Shown here one piece after another: positions 10,127 to 22,963 of a DNA stretch of 64,000 nt; position 1 is the stretch's first letter, and each line of letters starts with the position of its first letter. The DNA comes from Cantharellus purpuraceus. Lineage: Eukaryota > Basidiomycota > Agaricomycetes > Cantharellales > Hydnaceae. The translations under genes and the position numbers were made by a program. The stretch spans positions 1,240,001 through 1,304,000 of the forward strand of contig JALBUN010000045.1 of the NCBI GenBank assembly GCA_025174535.1, read 5' to 3'. The notes below the pieces were generated by a model that saw only the letters and a list, made by a program, of their open reading frames with translations, was not told the origin of the DNA and did not search any database.

Positions 10127-11010
10127 AGTGAACCACAAGGCAACACAGGGTGTTCAGCTGAGGCAGCTTTCCCTTAAAATTAAGGACTTTTAAACATTCC
10201 AGTCGTCGATACAGTGACCATCAACTACTAGTAGACGGTGAAATTGTATGCCCTGGCCAGTAGCTGCTGGTGATGTGCAACAGATTTTCCCGGGTGAAAT
10301 CTGCGAAGTGTGCTGATGTTTACACAGAAACCACTGAGGTAGTCATCCATGGAGAGCCAGAGAACACCGAAGTTGGAGTTGCTTGGAAGTGAAACAAGAG
10401 ATGTGTCAGTGTCTGTGCCACCCAACACGGCACTTTTGTAGGGATTTTAGTCGAATGACATATAATCCCAGCAATCCAATACGCAAGGCCGGGAAGGTGA
10501 ATCAAAGAGACATGCAAAGGAGACCAGTGATCATATACGCCATCCCGAAAATCACGCCAGCAGGTTTCTCATTTTCATCCCGCAGCTCGAAAGGGGAAGA
10601 TGCATAAGGCCCAAGGAGAGGGGGGAGGGAAGGGGCTTAAGACCATCATCGCTTCGAAGCGTGAAGAGAGCAAAAGGCTGCAAAGCAGATGTAAGCTGCA
10701 TAACGTATCAAGACGGCGCAGCCTACGGGTACCATGGCAGCAACCCGGGCAAGGCTTTCTGAGTCTATAAATTGAAAGATATAAATTTTGAACGAGTCAG
10801 GCGAGTACAGTTACAGGGGGAAGTGCAGTGTTGTAGAGCGATGCGATGTCAATGAAAAGATGAAAAAAAGGGACTCCAAAAAGCTTGGTTGGATTGTCCA
10901 TGCGATGATTTAAAGATACACATTCGAGCTAGGAAATCCATCATGTAAAACTATCAGTCTCAGCATCACACAGAGGAAAAATGCCCACCAGCATAATCGG
11001 AACCTGACAT
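10127..11010. other. Intergenic, possibly with a broken membrane-protein gene
   Basis: About 880 bp without a gene that can be supported. On the minus strand, around 10610-10300, two adjacent frames read protein-like: one with 'FELRDENEKPAGVIFGMAYM' then a hydrophobic run, the other with 'LPGLAYWIAGIICHSTK'. They could be exons of a small membrane protein or a frameshifted relic. No start, stop or family could be established. Confidence 0.3.
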
Positions 11011-13948
11011 CTACTTCTTAGCTCGTAACTGATCTCGTAACCTGCCGTTCTCTTGCTGAAGCGAATTCAATTCGTCTAGTAGCGCTACGCGCTGTGTCGA
11101 CTCGGAGCTGCGCATGCGCTCAATCTCGTCTTGCGCCTCCTCCAGCTTCGTCCTAACCTCGGATAATTGCGACTCCAGCTTTGTCTTCATTGCATTCGGC
11201 GCAGCAGCAGCCTCCTCTGCGAACGCGAGCGCTCGCGCGCTCAGCTTGTTATTCGCTTCCGTGAGGTTTTGCAGATTCTCCCCCATCTCGATCGTCTGTG
11301 ACTCTAGGTCGCGTTTCTCCTGCAGCGCTCGATCAACAGCTTGCTGTAATGCGTTAATCTCGTCGAGCCTGCACAAAGAGTGAGCGGAATAAATATCGAA
11401 CATGACAAGCTCACGACGCACATTGACAGCTGCTTGTTGCTCAATGTGGTATTGCGCTCCTCCAAGGCTTTGACCTGTGACTGATACATCTCAAGCCCCT
11501 TGTTACTATCCTGCGCGAGCTTCTGTGCACGCTCGGCGTTATTCCTAAGAAGATCGTGTGATTGCGCGAACCGGATGAGCCGCTCCACCAGTGCTCGATC
11601 GTCAGCAATAAGTGCCTGTACACGCGTGACAAACTCATCGACGCTGAACTCGCCAGAAAGCGTAGGCGAGCTGAACCCGGATTTGGGGTCATATAGTGAT
11701 TTGAGCGCACGAACGTCTAGGTCGGAGAGAGACGGTGAACCCCCGGGGCTCCCTGGGGCCAGTGTGTTGCTTTTTCCCATCTTGGATGCGCGAGTCTCCA
11801 CAGACGGGAGCACGGCCCATAATCCACGCAGGGAAGCAAGTACCTTCAAATATTCCTCGGACGATTTATTATCTGTTGCTGATGCTCTGACATTCGCGAG
11901 TTCGAGGACACGATCAGATTGTTCCTGTTCACCTTGGATCTTAAATTGAGCAATTGAACTTTTCACCTTGCTCACCTTGATACGATTCTCCAATAAACGA
12001 ACTTCCTTACGAGCTTCCTCCCTTTCTCTCCGGGCCTCCTCAACCTCTCTTCCAAGTCGTTCACGAATTTCTAGTCCATTTCGCACATCCTCTTCGTACC
12101 TTCTGCGCAAAGCCTCCAACTCTGACTTCTCTTGGTCGGATTGTATCAGCTTGGAGTCGAGAGTGGCAATGTGAGCTCCAAGCGACGCAGCAAGGCTAGG
12201 GAATGAGGTATCCCCGGGAGACGTTACCACCCTGTGCGAACGCACTACCGAGCGAAGCGCATCACGACCTGCATCCAGCTGTTCCGTAATAACCTGTAGG
12301 TTTCCAAAATCTCCGCGTATTCGTTGCATCTCTTCCCGCTTCTCTTGCTCAGACTGACTCCGCTGTCTCTCCCATTGCGCCCGTTCCCGTTCTGCATCGT
12401 TTCGTAAATGTCGTATCTCCTCGTCTTTAGCCAGTATAGCGTTCTCCAAGGTGTCACTCCTTGTCGCTACAGTCTCTAGCTCACGAACCCTTCTCTCCAG
12501 TTGTTGTATCATGTTAGCTCTAGATTTCAGATCTTCCTTTAGGCTCTGTCGCTCCTGGTCCCAAGCTTCTCGGTCACGATCCGTGTTCTCCATCTCGGTC
12601 ATCTCGCGCTCCAGCTTGGAAATCGTCTCCTCTGCAGTTTGCAAGTCCAAATTCAAAGTCGCCTCAACATCCGACTTTTCGAGCTGCAGTAGCTTGATCT
12701 GTTTCTGCATCTCTGAAGACCTCGCTTCAGCCGTTTCGAGGGATTCTTCAGCGGTCTTGAGCTTTTCTTCCAGCGCCGCCACCTGCGCGGAATTAACCGT
12801 CTTGCGCGAAAAACCGGGAATTATGGTGTCCGCGTGCCCCGCAAAAAGATGGGCACCGTCAAATTTGGCGCGGGTAGACATAGATGTGACTGAAGAAGTC
12901 GGGCTGTTCAACTCTTGCGATGTGTTGCGCCCCCCCGAAATACTTGTGCTCTCGTCGGTAGATTCGCAAATGACGTTTCCGGGCGATAATTTTGCTTCGA
13001 GATTACGGACAGAGAAACTAAGCACGCCGGCTCTATGCTCCAGCAGCTTGCGATCGACATCACTGGCTCGTTCTAAAAGCCTGGAAAGCTCCTTGGTCGC
13101 AATGTCCACTTTGCGATTCCCGGCATCCACCTGCTCCGAAGTTTGCTTAGAAAGACGCTTGACAGTCTGAAGTTTCTGAAGATTGAGAGCAGCGTCACGT
13201 ATCTTGGTCTCCAGCGCAACCTTCTTTCTCATGGCTACCAGACGTGAAGAGAGCAGTTGTTGTTCCTGTAACAACTGTGAGAGATGTGTGTGTAAATTAT
13301 CAAGGCTGAACACACCCGTTTGAGTTCTTCCACCTCCTCAGCACTGAGTATCTCGAACCCTCGACTGTCTACTACTGCTTCACTGGCGAGTAAGCTCATG
13401 AGAAGATCGTCTCGAGTATTCACAAGCATCGATGTTTTCCTCCAGCCATTCTCCAAGGTCGAAGCAGACTGTTTGGATAAGTCAACCACTCGCGAGGGAG
13501 GCGGTAGGTTAGGCGAATTATTGGCTGAAGACGTGGTCGAGCCAACAGGTGGAGTCATCGCTCGCACAGGCTTGCGAGCAGAGGCAGACGGGGGAGAGGT
13601 AGATGAAGTTGAAGGTTTAGGAGGAAGTGTCTTTGAGTCAGAAGATGTAGGAGACATGACGGGTTTCCGTCGAGGCGAGCCGGCAGCATCTTTTCGTATA
13701 AAGAGACCAGCTGCGGCTGTTCCAGGGCTTGTTGGAGGCGATGAAGCTTGAACAGGAGAGTTGGTTTCCGACTGTGGGGGGAAGAGCTGCTTGCCACTTC
13801 CAATGGAGAGGGGGAGAACAGTCTGTAGTGGCGGGGGTTTAGGAGGAGAAGCAGCTGGTTCTGCTATTGGCTCAGTAGCTGCTGATGGTGGTGGAGAGGA
13901 AGAGGTGGTGGCATTGGTGGCCGCGAAGAAACGGCGAACGCCGTTCAT
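11011..13948 (-). CDS. Coiled-coil protein with an Up-regulated-During-Septation (Uds1) domain
   Basis: Exons 13948-13316, 13265-11422 and 11368-11011 add up to 945 codons (944 residues). Residues 1-160 are Ser/Pro/Thr-rich and disordered. The Uds1 motif straddles intron 1: 'DDLLMSLLASEAVVDSRGFE', then 'ILSAEEVEELKR', joined to 'EQQLLSSRLVAMRKKVALET'. The remaining roughly 700 residues are almost entirely heptad-rich, Glu/Lys/Arg/Leu-dense coiled coil, ending 'RLRDQLRAKK'. Uds1-domain proteins were named for induction at septation in fission yeast; their molecular role is poorly known, and a scaffold role at septa or the cortex is inference. A further in-frame 51-nt intron (11925-11975, GTGAGC..CAG) is likely but not forced because it contains no stop. 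Confidence 0.85.
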
Positions 13949-15036
13949 GTATGAATGGTGGTGGCCAGTACAAGAGGTAAGATCTTAATCCAGTTGAGAC
14001 TCTCCCTATTCGTTTCCAGGCGCCTGCTGTGACACGCCGCGTTCGTATGACAAAGCAGCCTTTCACATGTGTCAATTGTGGCGCCTTACTTGTCTTGTAG
14101 CCTATACGTGACTTGATGGAATGCTTGCACAACCTTGTTTGCAGTCAGTACACCACTATTCTCTGGAAATGCTATGTTACATCTGTGGTGTTCTTAGGGT
14201 ATAATCTGCACTTGTGATATAGGTACAGCGATCCATTTGTTCGATAGGTGCGCGATGCGCATCGCCTTTTCATTCAACATAAGATGAAGCTTCGGATCAG
14301 CCCTTGTGCCAAGTCTCCATCATGATCATGCATTATGATTGAAGGTTGTCGAATGGTTGATGGATTCCACTTGGCGCGCGCCGCGGTGCTTTCGCGTAGC
14401 TGTTGTCGACCTACATCTCGTGTCGTGCAATGTTTTGATTCTTGTCCTCCTGCATAGATAGCAGTCATACTTGTCTCCTGTTGTACGTACTTAAAAGTTG
14501 CCGCTGCTACGCACAGGTCTTCTTTGGAGAAAGTTAGGAAAGAGAGCATTATATCTTAAAGGCAAGAGGAACGCGTAGCAGCAAACTTACCACTGTCATT
14601 GGAAGTTTCAATAGATCTTTCACCGGGTTACTCCACCCCGATTTTTAGTGAGAGTTTCAATGGCTTATCTAAGAAAGAGCGGTTTTTGCTCGCGACCTTT
14701 CAATCACAAGTCATTGTAAGCGGTGGAAGCTTTAGCATTAACGGCAGAGCTCTCGGTGCTACCATAGGTTTCTTGGCTTTGGACACCTCTCGTGGCACTT
14801 CTGACCAGCTGTGCATATGATCTATCTTAGCATTTACAGCTGGTTCAGTAGTTTGATGTTGCAGTTTGAGACGCTGCTGGGCGTTGGAAAGACGCGTCGA
14901 CTGTGAGGCTCGTAGACGCGTTAGGACTTGAAATGTCTGCGACGCCCATAGTTTTCGAAGTCCGACTTGCTGATACAAGTACAGCTACCAACGGTCAACT
15001 CATTAGCACTTTCATCTTTACACTCATCGCCTCACT
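13949..15036. other. Divergent region, possibly holding a small spliced minus-strand gene
   Basis: Between the Uds1 and KIN17 start codons. On the minus strand there is an ATG at 14949 followed by 34 codons of Ser/Thr/Ala-rich sequence, an adjacent overlapping frame continuing to about 14700, and a very good GTAAGT donor at about 14590. These suggest a small spliced gene, but I could not find a consistent exon chain or a recognisable family. Treat as unresolved. Confidence 0.3.
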
Positions 15037-16123
15037 ATGCCTCGTGCAGAAGGTAAGCACGTGGACGCTTTTCAGGACGAGCATTCAATTGTATTCTCCC
15101 AGTCGGCACGCCAAAATATGTGGCGAACAAGATGAAGTCGAAGGGGCTTCAGCGGCTGCGATGGTACTGTCAAGTTTGCGAGAAACAATGTCGAGACGAG
15201 AACGGATTCAAGTGCCATGCACAGTCTGAGTCTCACCTACGACAAATGCTTGTCGTTGGCGAGCACGCAGGGAAACATATCAGTGATTTCTCGGCACAGT
15301 TCCAGTCCGAGTTTGTCGCATTATTATCCCGTCGGTGGGTATTCGTGTTCTGTGACATATTGAATTGTACTTACTTGTCTGTGACTATAGATTCGGTACA
15401 AAACGCGTCAAGGCCAACAATGTATATCAAGAATACATTCAAGACAAGCACCATCTGCATATGAACTCAACCCGTTGGGTAACACTCACCGAGTTCGTCA
15501 AGCATCTGGGAAGGACTGGAGTTGCACGAGTGGACGAGACTGAGAAAGGTTGGTTTCTGGCTTGGATCGATAATAGTCCCAAAGCTTTAGCGAAGCAGGT
15601 ACGTTGGTGTGGCTAATTCTACCGTCACAATGTCTTATGTAGGCATTTCCGTTTACAGGAAGCAGCGCTAAAGAAAGAGCGACTCACTGTGTCAGATGAA
15701 CAGCGAGAGCGAATGCTCATTGCAGAACAGATCGAGCGAGCCGCAGCAGCTACTTCTGATTCTAACCAGTCAGATAGCGCGACGCCTGCTCCCGCTCCCG
15801 AAGGTCTCAAGCGCTCCGAAGGCGTAGAGAAAGTAGTGTTATCCCTCAGCGCAAAGCCTTCTACTTCTGAGCCCGACAGCCAGCCGATCGTGGGTGGTGG
15901 GGGGTTGAAGATGAATCCACTCAAGGCGCCGTCGACCAATCCCTTGAAACGAGCTAATGTTTTCAAATCTTCTACTCCTGCTTCTACTACTGGGTCTGGA
16001 GTGGCAAACGAGAAAGGGAAGAAACGTCCTATGAGTGCGGCAGAAAGTTTAATCTATGAAGAACAAGAGAGAAAGAGGCGCAAGATGGAGAGAGAAGGGG
16101 GGGATGTGAATATTTATTATTGA
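15037..16123 (+). CDS. KIN17: KIN17 homologue (zinc-finger, winged-helix RNA/DNA-binding protein)
   Basis: Four exons (15037-15052, 15103-15334, 15391-15598, 15659-16123) give 307 codons, 306 residues. The first exon is only 16 nt. After a short N-terminus comes the C2H2-like finger 'WYCQVCEKQCRDENGFKCH', then the conserved winged-helix region with 'FGTKRVKANNVYQEYI', 'HMNSTRWVTLTEFVKHLGR', 'DETEKGWFLAWID'. These match the most conserved part of human KIN (KIN17), a nuclear protein linked to DNA replication/repair and pre-mRNA splicing. The C-terminal KOW domains found in animals are absent, as usual for fungi. The tail is low complexity with basic runs and ends 'VNIYY'. Phases agree at each junction, so the call is firm. 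Confidence 0.94.
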
Positions 16124-16401
16124 ATTTCTTGTAGACATAATGTATGTATCAAGTGTATTGGCCAACCTAGCGCATCATCCCGTAACATTATGGTAGAAAA
16201 ACAGTTTAACAGATAGGGGACTGTGCACTCATTTAAGCATTGCAGACTACGATGTCCTTTGAATAGAAGTCGTAGGGCGCCAAGATGCGGGTTCCAAAAG
16301 GGTGTAATTGGGCTGTGTGAGTTGTCGCGTCGTGCTTCAATGCAAGCTTCCTCGTCAACGATCTCACCCGAGCGCAGTCCTGCAACTCCGCTCTCAGCTC
16401 T

Positions 16402-18688
16402 ATGAGGTTCGTAGTCTCTCATATCACCATATTTTGTTTCTAATCCTGCGCCAGCTTCACTTTCAAATGGCCTCGGTTCTCAGACGACTTTCATCGCGAT
16501 GCACGCGACATGCTGGAGGCTGCCCTAAACAAAGGGAACAAGCCGCCCATCATCGCTGACAGGATAGAGGTTATTGAACTCGGAATGGGCACTCAGGCAG
16601 GCTGAAACTACAGTTCCGCAGCCCTTGGCACTCCCCTCATCTTACCCTTACACTTCGCCTAGCCCCCGGATCTGGAAATTCGTGACATTGGAGATTTGAC
16701 TTTAGATCAATTTCGAGGCATCTTTCGCCTCTCGTATTCCGGGGATGCACATATCGTACTCCGGACTAAGGTTCAGGTATATACCAGCTTATTCAACTCC
16801 TATTTCTGAAGACTAAACCGAAGCTTTACAGGCCAATCCTTTGAACCACAAAAAACCAGACATTCACATGTTGGGTGGATCTCGGGGGATGTTGGCAGCT
16901 CATCAACCTCTCGTGGTGCCGATGCTTCTCCGGCTCTCCCATTTCGTGCTCAATGCTTATGTCGTTTTGGTGGTTTCGAAGCAGAAGGGAATCACACTCG
17001 TCTTTAAAACTGATCCTCTACAGAACGTGGACGTGAACAGCACATTCGACTCGATTGCTGTCATACAAAAGTACATACAGCGTGAGATCGAAGGTCAACT
17101 TCGGGAAATGTTTCGGGATGACCTGCCTGGGATTATTCATCGTCTTAGTCAACGTTGGGTTGCTGGTAAGACAAAAGTAGAAGCACCGTACTTGTTCAAC
17201 AAGCAGTTGCCACGGGCTACGTCAGAGCGACAAGAGACCAGGTCCAATCCCGATGCCTCAACAGGGGACGCTTATCACCCCTCTCTCTTGCCAGGAGTTC
17301 ATCCAATCTTCCGACGCCAGTCACTCTCCAAGATACCACCTCTACAACGACCACATAGTACTCTTCCCACACGTCCAGCATCTATCGCCGCAGACGGCCC
17401 CTCATCAACTCCTAACACACAAACATCGCATGATCCCCCTACTACCTTTCCAGATATAGAAAATTTTGACCCAACCTACGGTCTTCGCCCTGACGATATA
17501 CCTGCTAAGAGCGGGTATAGTGGCTTTGGTCGGTTGTTTGGTGCTCCGCAAGGCCTTAAAGATCTTGCAGAAGAACCTGCGGAAGACCGCACGGAATGGA
17601 ATGAGGGGGACTCGTTCGATATGGTGGACTGGGAGGAGATAGTTAGTTTCGCCCCGCCTCCAACTGTCGTTTCCGATGAAGTCCCAGAGTACGAGACAAT
17701 TCCGGCCGTCGGGGGCGGTACTATCACACGACCACGTATATTTCACTCTCAGTCCATAATCCATTCGCCTGTTTACCCCTCCGAGTCTTCCTCAGCAGCG
17801 ACCATTACACACCGCACAGAAACACCCGTCAACGCTCACTCTTTGTTTGGCACATCGACGCCTATTCACAGCCCCTTCTTCCCCTTGTGGCCCCCTCGAC
17901 CTGGCACACGACACGGACAGACGTTGCCACCCTGGATATCACAACCAGACACGTTCGACTCGCTCTCGCGACTCACTCACAATGCACGGACCGCGTCCTT
18001 GCCCAGCATACCTGGCGTAGGCATGATGCCACTTGGCCTGCCGCGTCGTACGCTATCCTCAGACAACAGTTTACCAACGTCGTCTTCAGAAGGCGCGGGC
18101 TCTCACCCATCCCAGTCGAGCAGTGCGCAGACAAGGGAGCCCTTCACCCCTCCGCCTTCTGATGCGCCGCCAGATCTTCATATACGCTCTAAATCGTCGA
18201 CTGAGCGGAATAGACAACGGTCAGTTTCACCTGCGGCTTCAGTTCGCTCATCAGCCGACGGGATGCCGTACGGCTCACCTTTCAATCTCCGGTCAGTGAT
18301 GGACGCAGACGGTAATATTGTACTGCGACCAGGACTAAATAACACCGTTTCGCAACTCTCTACTCTCAGCCATTCCAACCATACCTTATCACCCTATACT
18401 CGCTCACTGGAACACTTCACCGTGCGTAGCGTGCCCCACCGCGCCTCGGGCTCGGTCCCTGCAGCCGATCGACAGCCGCCGAAAGCAAGGCGGAAGCGCA
18501 TGTACCACCTTGGCGGAAAGAAAAAGCTCCCAAACTCGCCGGAGAATGCGGCGGAAGAAGACGACCAGCGCGCTGCGTCGTCGTCGCCTCCCCCTCCGTC
18601 AGAGTTTGAAGCGTCTGATGTAGAGCATTATTTTCACGTGCCGCACACCAACAGTCTGCGGCGGAGAGCCTCGTATCAAACGTTATGA
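16402..18688 (+). CDS. MDM34: Mdm34 (Mmm2), ERMES-complex SMP-domain protein
   Basis: Exons 16402-16406 (just ATGAG), 16455-16596, 16663-16776 and 16832-18688 give 706 codons, 705 residues. The N-terminal SMP domain begins '[20 protein letters not shown]' and contains '[20 protein letters not shown]', '[20 protein letters not shown]', '[18 protein letters not shown]' and 'KQKGITLVF', the hallmark sequence of Mdm34. ERMES tethers mitochondria to the ER and its SMP domains carry lipids between the membranes; Mdm34 sits at the outer mitochondrial membrane. From residue about 200 the protein is long, Ser/Pro-rich and disordered, with a basic patch near '[15 protein letters not shown]'. Intron 2 uses a GC donor (CAG|GCAGGC); no GT donor in the region preserves the frame. 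The 5-nt first exon fits because the family starts MSFxF. Confidence 0.93.
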
Positions 18689-18940
18689 TGTAGACTCAGT
18701 AGCTCTCTTACCTTTTTGTTTACAGTCGCTTGATTATCAATTGCATTATCCTTATTCACTCGCTCTCAAGCTTAAATGGTGGCTGTAGTTGAACAAAATC
18801 TGTTGATATCATAGCTGCTGCTGGAGACGACTGAGGTGACAGGGTCGCGTCCCCACCACCCTGTTCGAAATCCTGCCAACACCGTGCATTAGTGTCTGCC
18901 AAGTATAACTCGGCCACCCAGAAGGTGGATCCGTTGTTTT

Positions 18941-21900
18941 TTATATACCCACGTCTACATGCATGGATGGTCGCCGACTTGTATTCTGACGAGCCGAGAG
19001 CTGCCGAAAGTCGTTGTTCTGGTACGTTTTTGTGAGCGTTGAGGTTCGAGAAGAACCGACCAACGCCGCTATTGGGGACATGGTCGCCATTTTAAATATG
19101 CTTTCACCACTAAGCCGGGGGGTGGGCGGTGTTTTTGGCCGTGTCGTCATAAGCTCGAGCAGGCGATTATACGAAGTGGTGAGGCCCTCGTACGTCTCTG
19201 GAACTGGAGGCATCACAATATCATTAAAAAATGCAAACCTGGTCAAAATGTCCGGGGGTTTTGCCGTTTGGGAGGTGGTTGTCATGACACGCGCCAAGAG
19301 TGCCGAAAACGAAGCCTCTGAGATGCCTCGGAGCCTGTGGACCTTTGGTGTTGGCTGACTGACAAGCCAGTTAATACATGCCATGACGGCTTGCGACAGT
19401 GATTCTTGATTCTGTTCCCAGTATAACTCCATCTCGTCGCTGGTGAGTCGTTGAAGTGTGGGCCCGAGTTCAGCAGCGACTGTCGTGACGTCCCCTTCCA
19501 GCACTTGACCTAAGAGAGGGAGGACACTTTGCACGTGATGCAAAGCAGATGGCTGCAATATTGTGCCTTGAAGCAGTATAATCGCCAAATCCAGCTGCCT
19601 ACCAGGTTCCAGACGGTTGACATATGGTGCAAATGTACAAGCCAAATCCACCACAGCGGGAATGGTTGGGAAACCATCTAACACGGCAGTAAACAGACCA
19701 GACATAACCTGCAGAGTCCCAGATGCGCGAAAATATTCTGAAGTATCGGTGGTTGAATGTAGCCCTAATATACGCGTAAGAAATTGGACAGAGTTAGTGA
19801 CAGTGGCCAGAAGAATTGTCCGCTTGTCCGAGTTTAGCGGAGTGTTGTTTAAGCTCTTGACCGTGTGCAACACATGGTTCAATTCCTCGTTAACAAACCA
19901 CTGACCAAGTCCTATCTCGCCTCGATCGAGCACTATCAATCTTTCCACAAGCTGTATCTGGTGATCGATGGCGAGGGCGCGAGAGAATCGCTGAAGCTCA
20001 GGTAGCACGTTTGGTATGACCTTTCTTGTCCAGAATCTTTCCTCGCTTCGATCCCCGTTGGCGTCAGATATGGAAAGTGGCAGTACAAGATCAAGAAGCC
20101 AAAAAGCCTGTTCCAATCTTGCTACTGGATCGTCTCCTTCTGGATATAAGGCGATGTGAAGCAGCGTCCGCAAAACTGCTTCTCCGATCACGCCCCCCGC
20201 AACTGAGTCATCGGTGATGAACGAGAGAACTGAAAGTGTATCAGCACATGTTGGCCTTGCGACATTTGCCGCTTGGCGCGTGGCACTGGCCTGAGGATAT
20301 CTCGAGTCCACTGCATCAGTGGCAATGAATAAAGTCATGATATGATGGGTAAGTGCTCGATTCAGCCGACTTGGCAGCGGATTGCCAGGTAACAGACGCG
20401 ATAGTATCCGCAAGGTCGTGTTAGACGATGACACAAGTTGTGTCACAATAGAAGGATCCAATAAAGACGTAGGAATGAGAAGGAATTGGCCATGTATAGG
20501 AACAACGAGTCGCCCAAGAAGCTCAACCAGTTGGTACACCAGACCATGTAAACCATCTTGCCAGGCAGCATCCATCACATTCCACTCACCCATCTCGCGG
20601 TCTTCAAGCGCCTTATCCACAATCAGCAACGCTGCTTGAAGTGCTCGACCTTCGATGGTGTTCACTGGTTGGTCTGACCAGGTCATCAGGGTCTGTACTG
20701 CTCGAGGCACGCCACCTTCGGCAATCACAACGATTTCCGTCATTATCGACCGCTCGTCCTCGGATAAAGATGAACATGATATTGGAAGCGCATCGACGAG
20801 GTTTGCTAGCTCAGGGCGTATCATAGACTCTGGTCGGGTACAAAGACACGTCAGGAGTTGCTCAGCATGTACAGCCGAAAAACTAGGTGTTGCTGTATGT
20901 CTGAGCAGACCCTCAAGTCGATAAAGCACTTGAGGCAGTAAGAGAAAGTGGTTGAGGATCTGTGAACAAAATTGAGACAAGGCACAAACATTAAACTAAA
21001 TGAGATACCTCGCGGTATCCCTCGACTTCCTGCCACAATCGTAGTATGGCAAAAACACGTTCAGTACTTGATGTATCAGCCACATATTCTGCCCAACACG
21101 TTACCACCACGACATAAGCCAATCCCACAAACGCCCTCAGAAAAGCAGCAAACTCAGGGAAGGACGCCAAGGACGTAGAACTCCATAGCGCCGACGGGCC
21201 CACAGGAGGTTCCTGCATAGGAAGCTGGCTGACTCTTAGCAGCAAGGACTCGCTTTCAAGCAAGGACAACAAGAAGACACCAAAAGACATGTCCTCGGAC
21301 GCAAGCTCCTTAAGCCATGAAACCACACTGACCAGATCTGGTACATGACCTAAAAGAGCTTTTTGGAATCGTTCCCACCCGAGCACGCGTTGTTGTAAAG
21401 CAGTGGCGGCCTGCTTGGCAAGACGACTGGGGGCGTGTGCATCCCGAAAAGACTGTAGAGTTGTCAGAACAGGCGGAGAACCTAGGGCATGAGCAATACT
21501 AGGGTGAGCAGCAGCATCATGTAAGCGCTCTATAATATGTTTGTCAAGAAGGTGCATCTCGAGAATATCGGGGAGATCCAGTGATCCCTAATCCAAGAAT
21601 CAATGACACGACTACCAAATAAATACACCACTGACAAGTATCGTACACACCACAATATCAGGCTGTGCGGAAAGGTATCGAAGGAGGCCAGCCAGAGCGT
21701 ACAAGTGATCATTTGTCTGAATAAATGAGTGAGCGAAGCACATACTCGAATTAATGATACTTTACTTTCTCGGCGAGAGCTTCCGCTATCTTTTCAGAGA
21801 ATTTCTTCAGTGTCACTAGGGGAACATCCTCATTGACTAATGTCATCAATGTCTCCGTTGCCTTCTCTAGCCACTCCAAGCCTGATATATCAGTCGTGAC

Positions 21901-22617
21901 ACAATCTTCCAAAGATGGAAATCGGTCGCCATCCCACTCCTCATCGACTGGCTTGAGACAAAATACAAGACGGGTGGCGGCTGAGAGCGAAGGTGCACGT
22001 GGTATGAAGTTGAGTAACTCGCGAGGAAGCAGAGTTGGTTCATTAGAATTAGCAGGATCCAATAGCGGAGAAAGGGGTTGGTGGACTATATCAGGAAGGG
22101 GCATGGGTTCATAGGAGCTTAGATCCAAGGGCGGCTCCGAGGCCGCATCACCGTACACCGCAAGGGTGACATATACGAAGTCTCCTTGTATCACCACGAG
22201 TCTGGTGACAAACTGTAGACAGGTATTTCAAAGAATCCACTAAACGATAAGGTTAGGGCCTCACATCAGCGCCCATGTCTAGGGGAAATTCACGGAAACC
22301 TCCTGCATAGTGCAGCTTGGTGGGCACGAGGACATTCGTGCCTTTGGGCTTGGGCTCAACGGCGGTGGGCGCAGCTTGAGCATTGAGGAAGATGGAGAGT
22401 GAGAACGCGTCCGGCTCTGTTTGACTGCATACAGGTGAGTGTATTCAGCGTGCTGCTGCTGTGCGTCAGCTAACCTGATGGCTTCTGGGTGTTGAGCAAA
22501 AATGGATGATCCCTTGGGATATATTCGAATTGAGCGTATCCGCACTGGCCCAGAAAAGCGAATGGATGCTAGCTTTGAACTCCCGTAAGGCTGCAGCGTA
22601 CCCCAGAGTAACAACAT
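18941..22617 (-). CDS. Virilizer-like protein (putative m6A writer-complex subunit)
   Basis: Six exons (22617-22475, 22424-22265, 22212-21766, 21716-21651, 21587-21009, 20959-18941) total 1,138 codons, 1,137 residues, with clean phases. The N-terminus fits the Virilizer N-terminal domain: 'ASIRFSGPVRIRSIRIYPKG', 'FSLSIFLNAQ', 'PLDMGAD', 'RLVVIQGDFVYVTLAVYGD'. The rest is helical and HEAT-like without a catalytic motif, as expected for a large scaffold. In animals and plants, virilizer holds the METTL3-METTL14-WTAP complex that writes N6-methyladenosine on mRNA; a related Vir1 is known in budding yeast. Assignment rests on the N-terminal domain only, and the function in this fungus is inference. 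The gene is divergent from ORM1, 346 bp between ATGs. Confidence 0.72.
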
Positions 22618-22963
22618 AGGAGATGGCGGGACACTGGAGGATCACGTGGACCCCATAACGTGGTATAACATTGCGTTCGTCCAAGATCACTGGTTTGAAA
22701 TCACGTCTCCACATCCAGAGAACATGCTAGAAATTATTTGTAAGGTTTTTGGTGACAATTGCGCAGTGTCGACTAGCGTTTAGAAAGGACAGCAGTAAAT
22801 AAGCCGTGATAACGCCAAAATGGCCGCTCAATATGGGAGTGCCCGGGGTCCTTAGAGATGTTCCCGAAAGGGTGGCAATAGAATTCCGGACAATTTCTGG
22901 TCTTACGAACTCACTTTTACAGATTCATCGTGTTTAGCAATTCCTCTCTTTTGGCCTCTTTCC
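22618..22963. promoter_or_regulatory. Divergent promoter region, virilizer-like / ORM
   Basis: A 346-bp gap between outward ATGs at 22617 (-) and 22964 (+). The sequence just upstream of the ORM start is pyrimidine-rich. No specific binding site could be named. Confidence 0.5.

Noticed and set aside
11925..11975. Possible third intron in the Uds1 protein gene
   Set aside because: Not counted in the model because the 51 nt are in frame without a stop; retained as an alternative in the gene entry.
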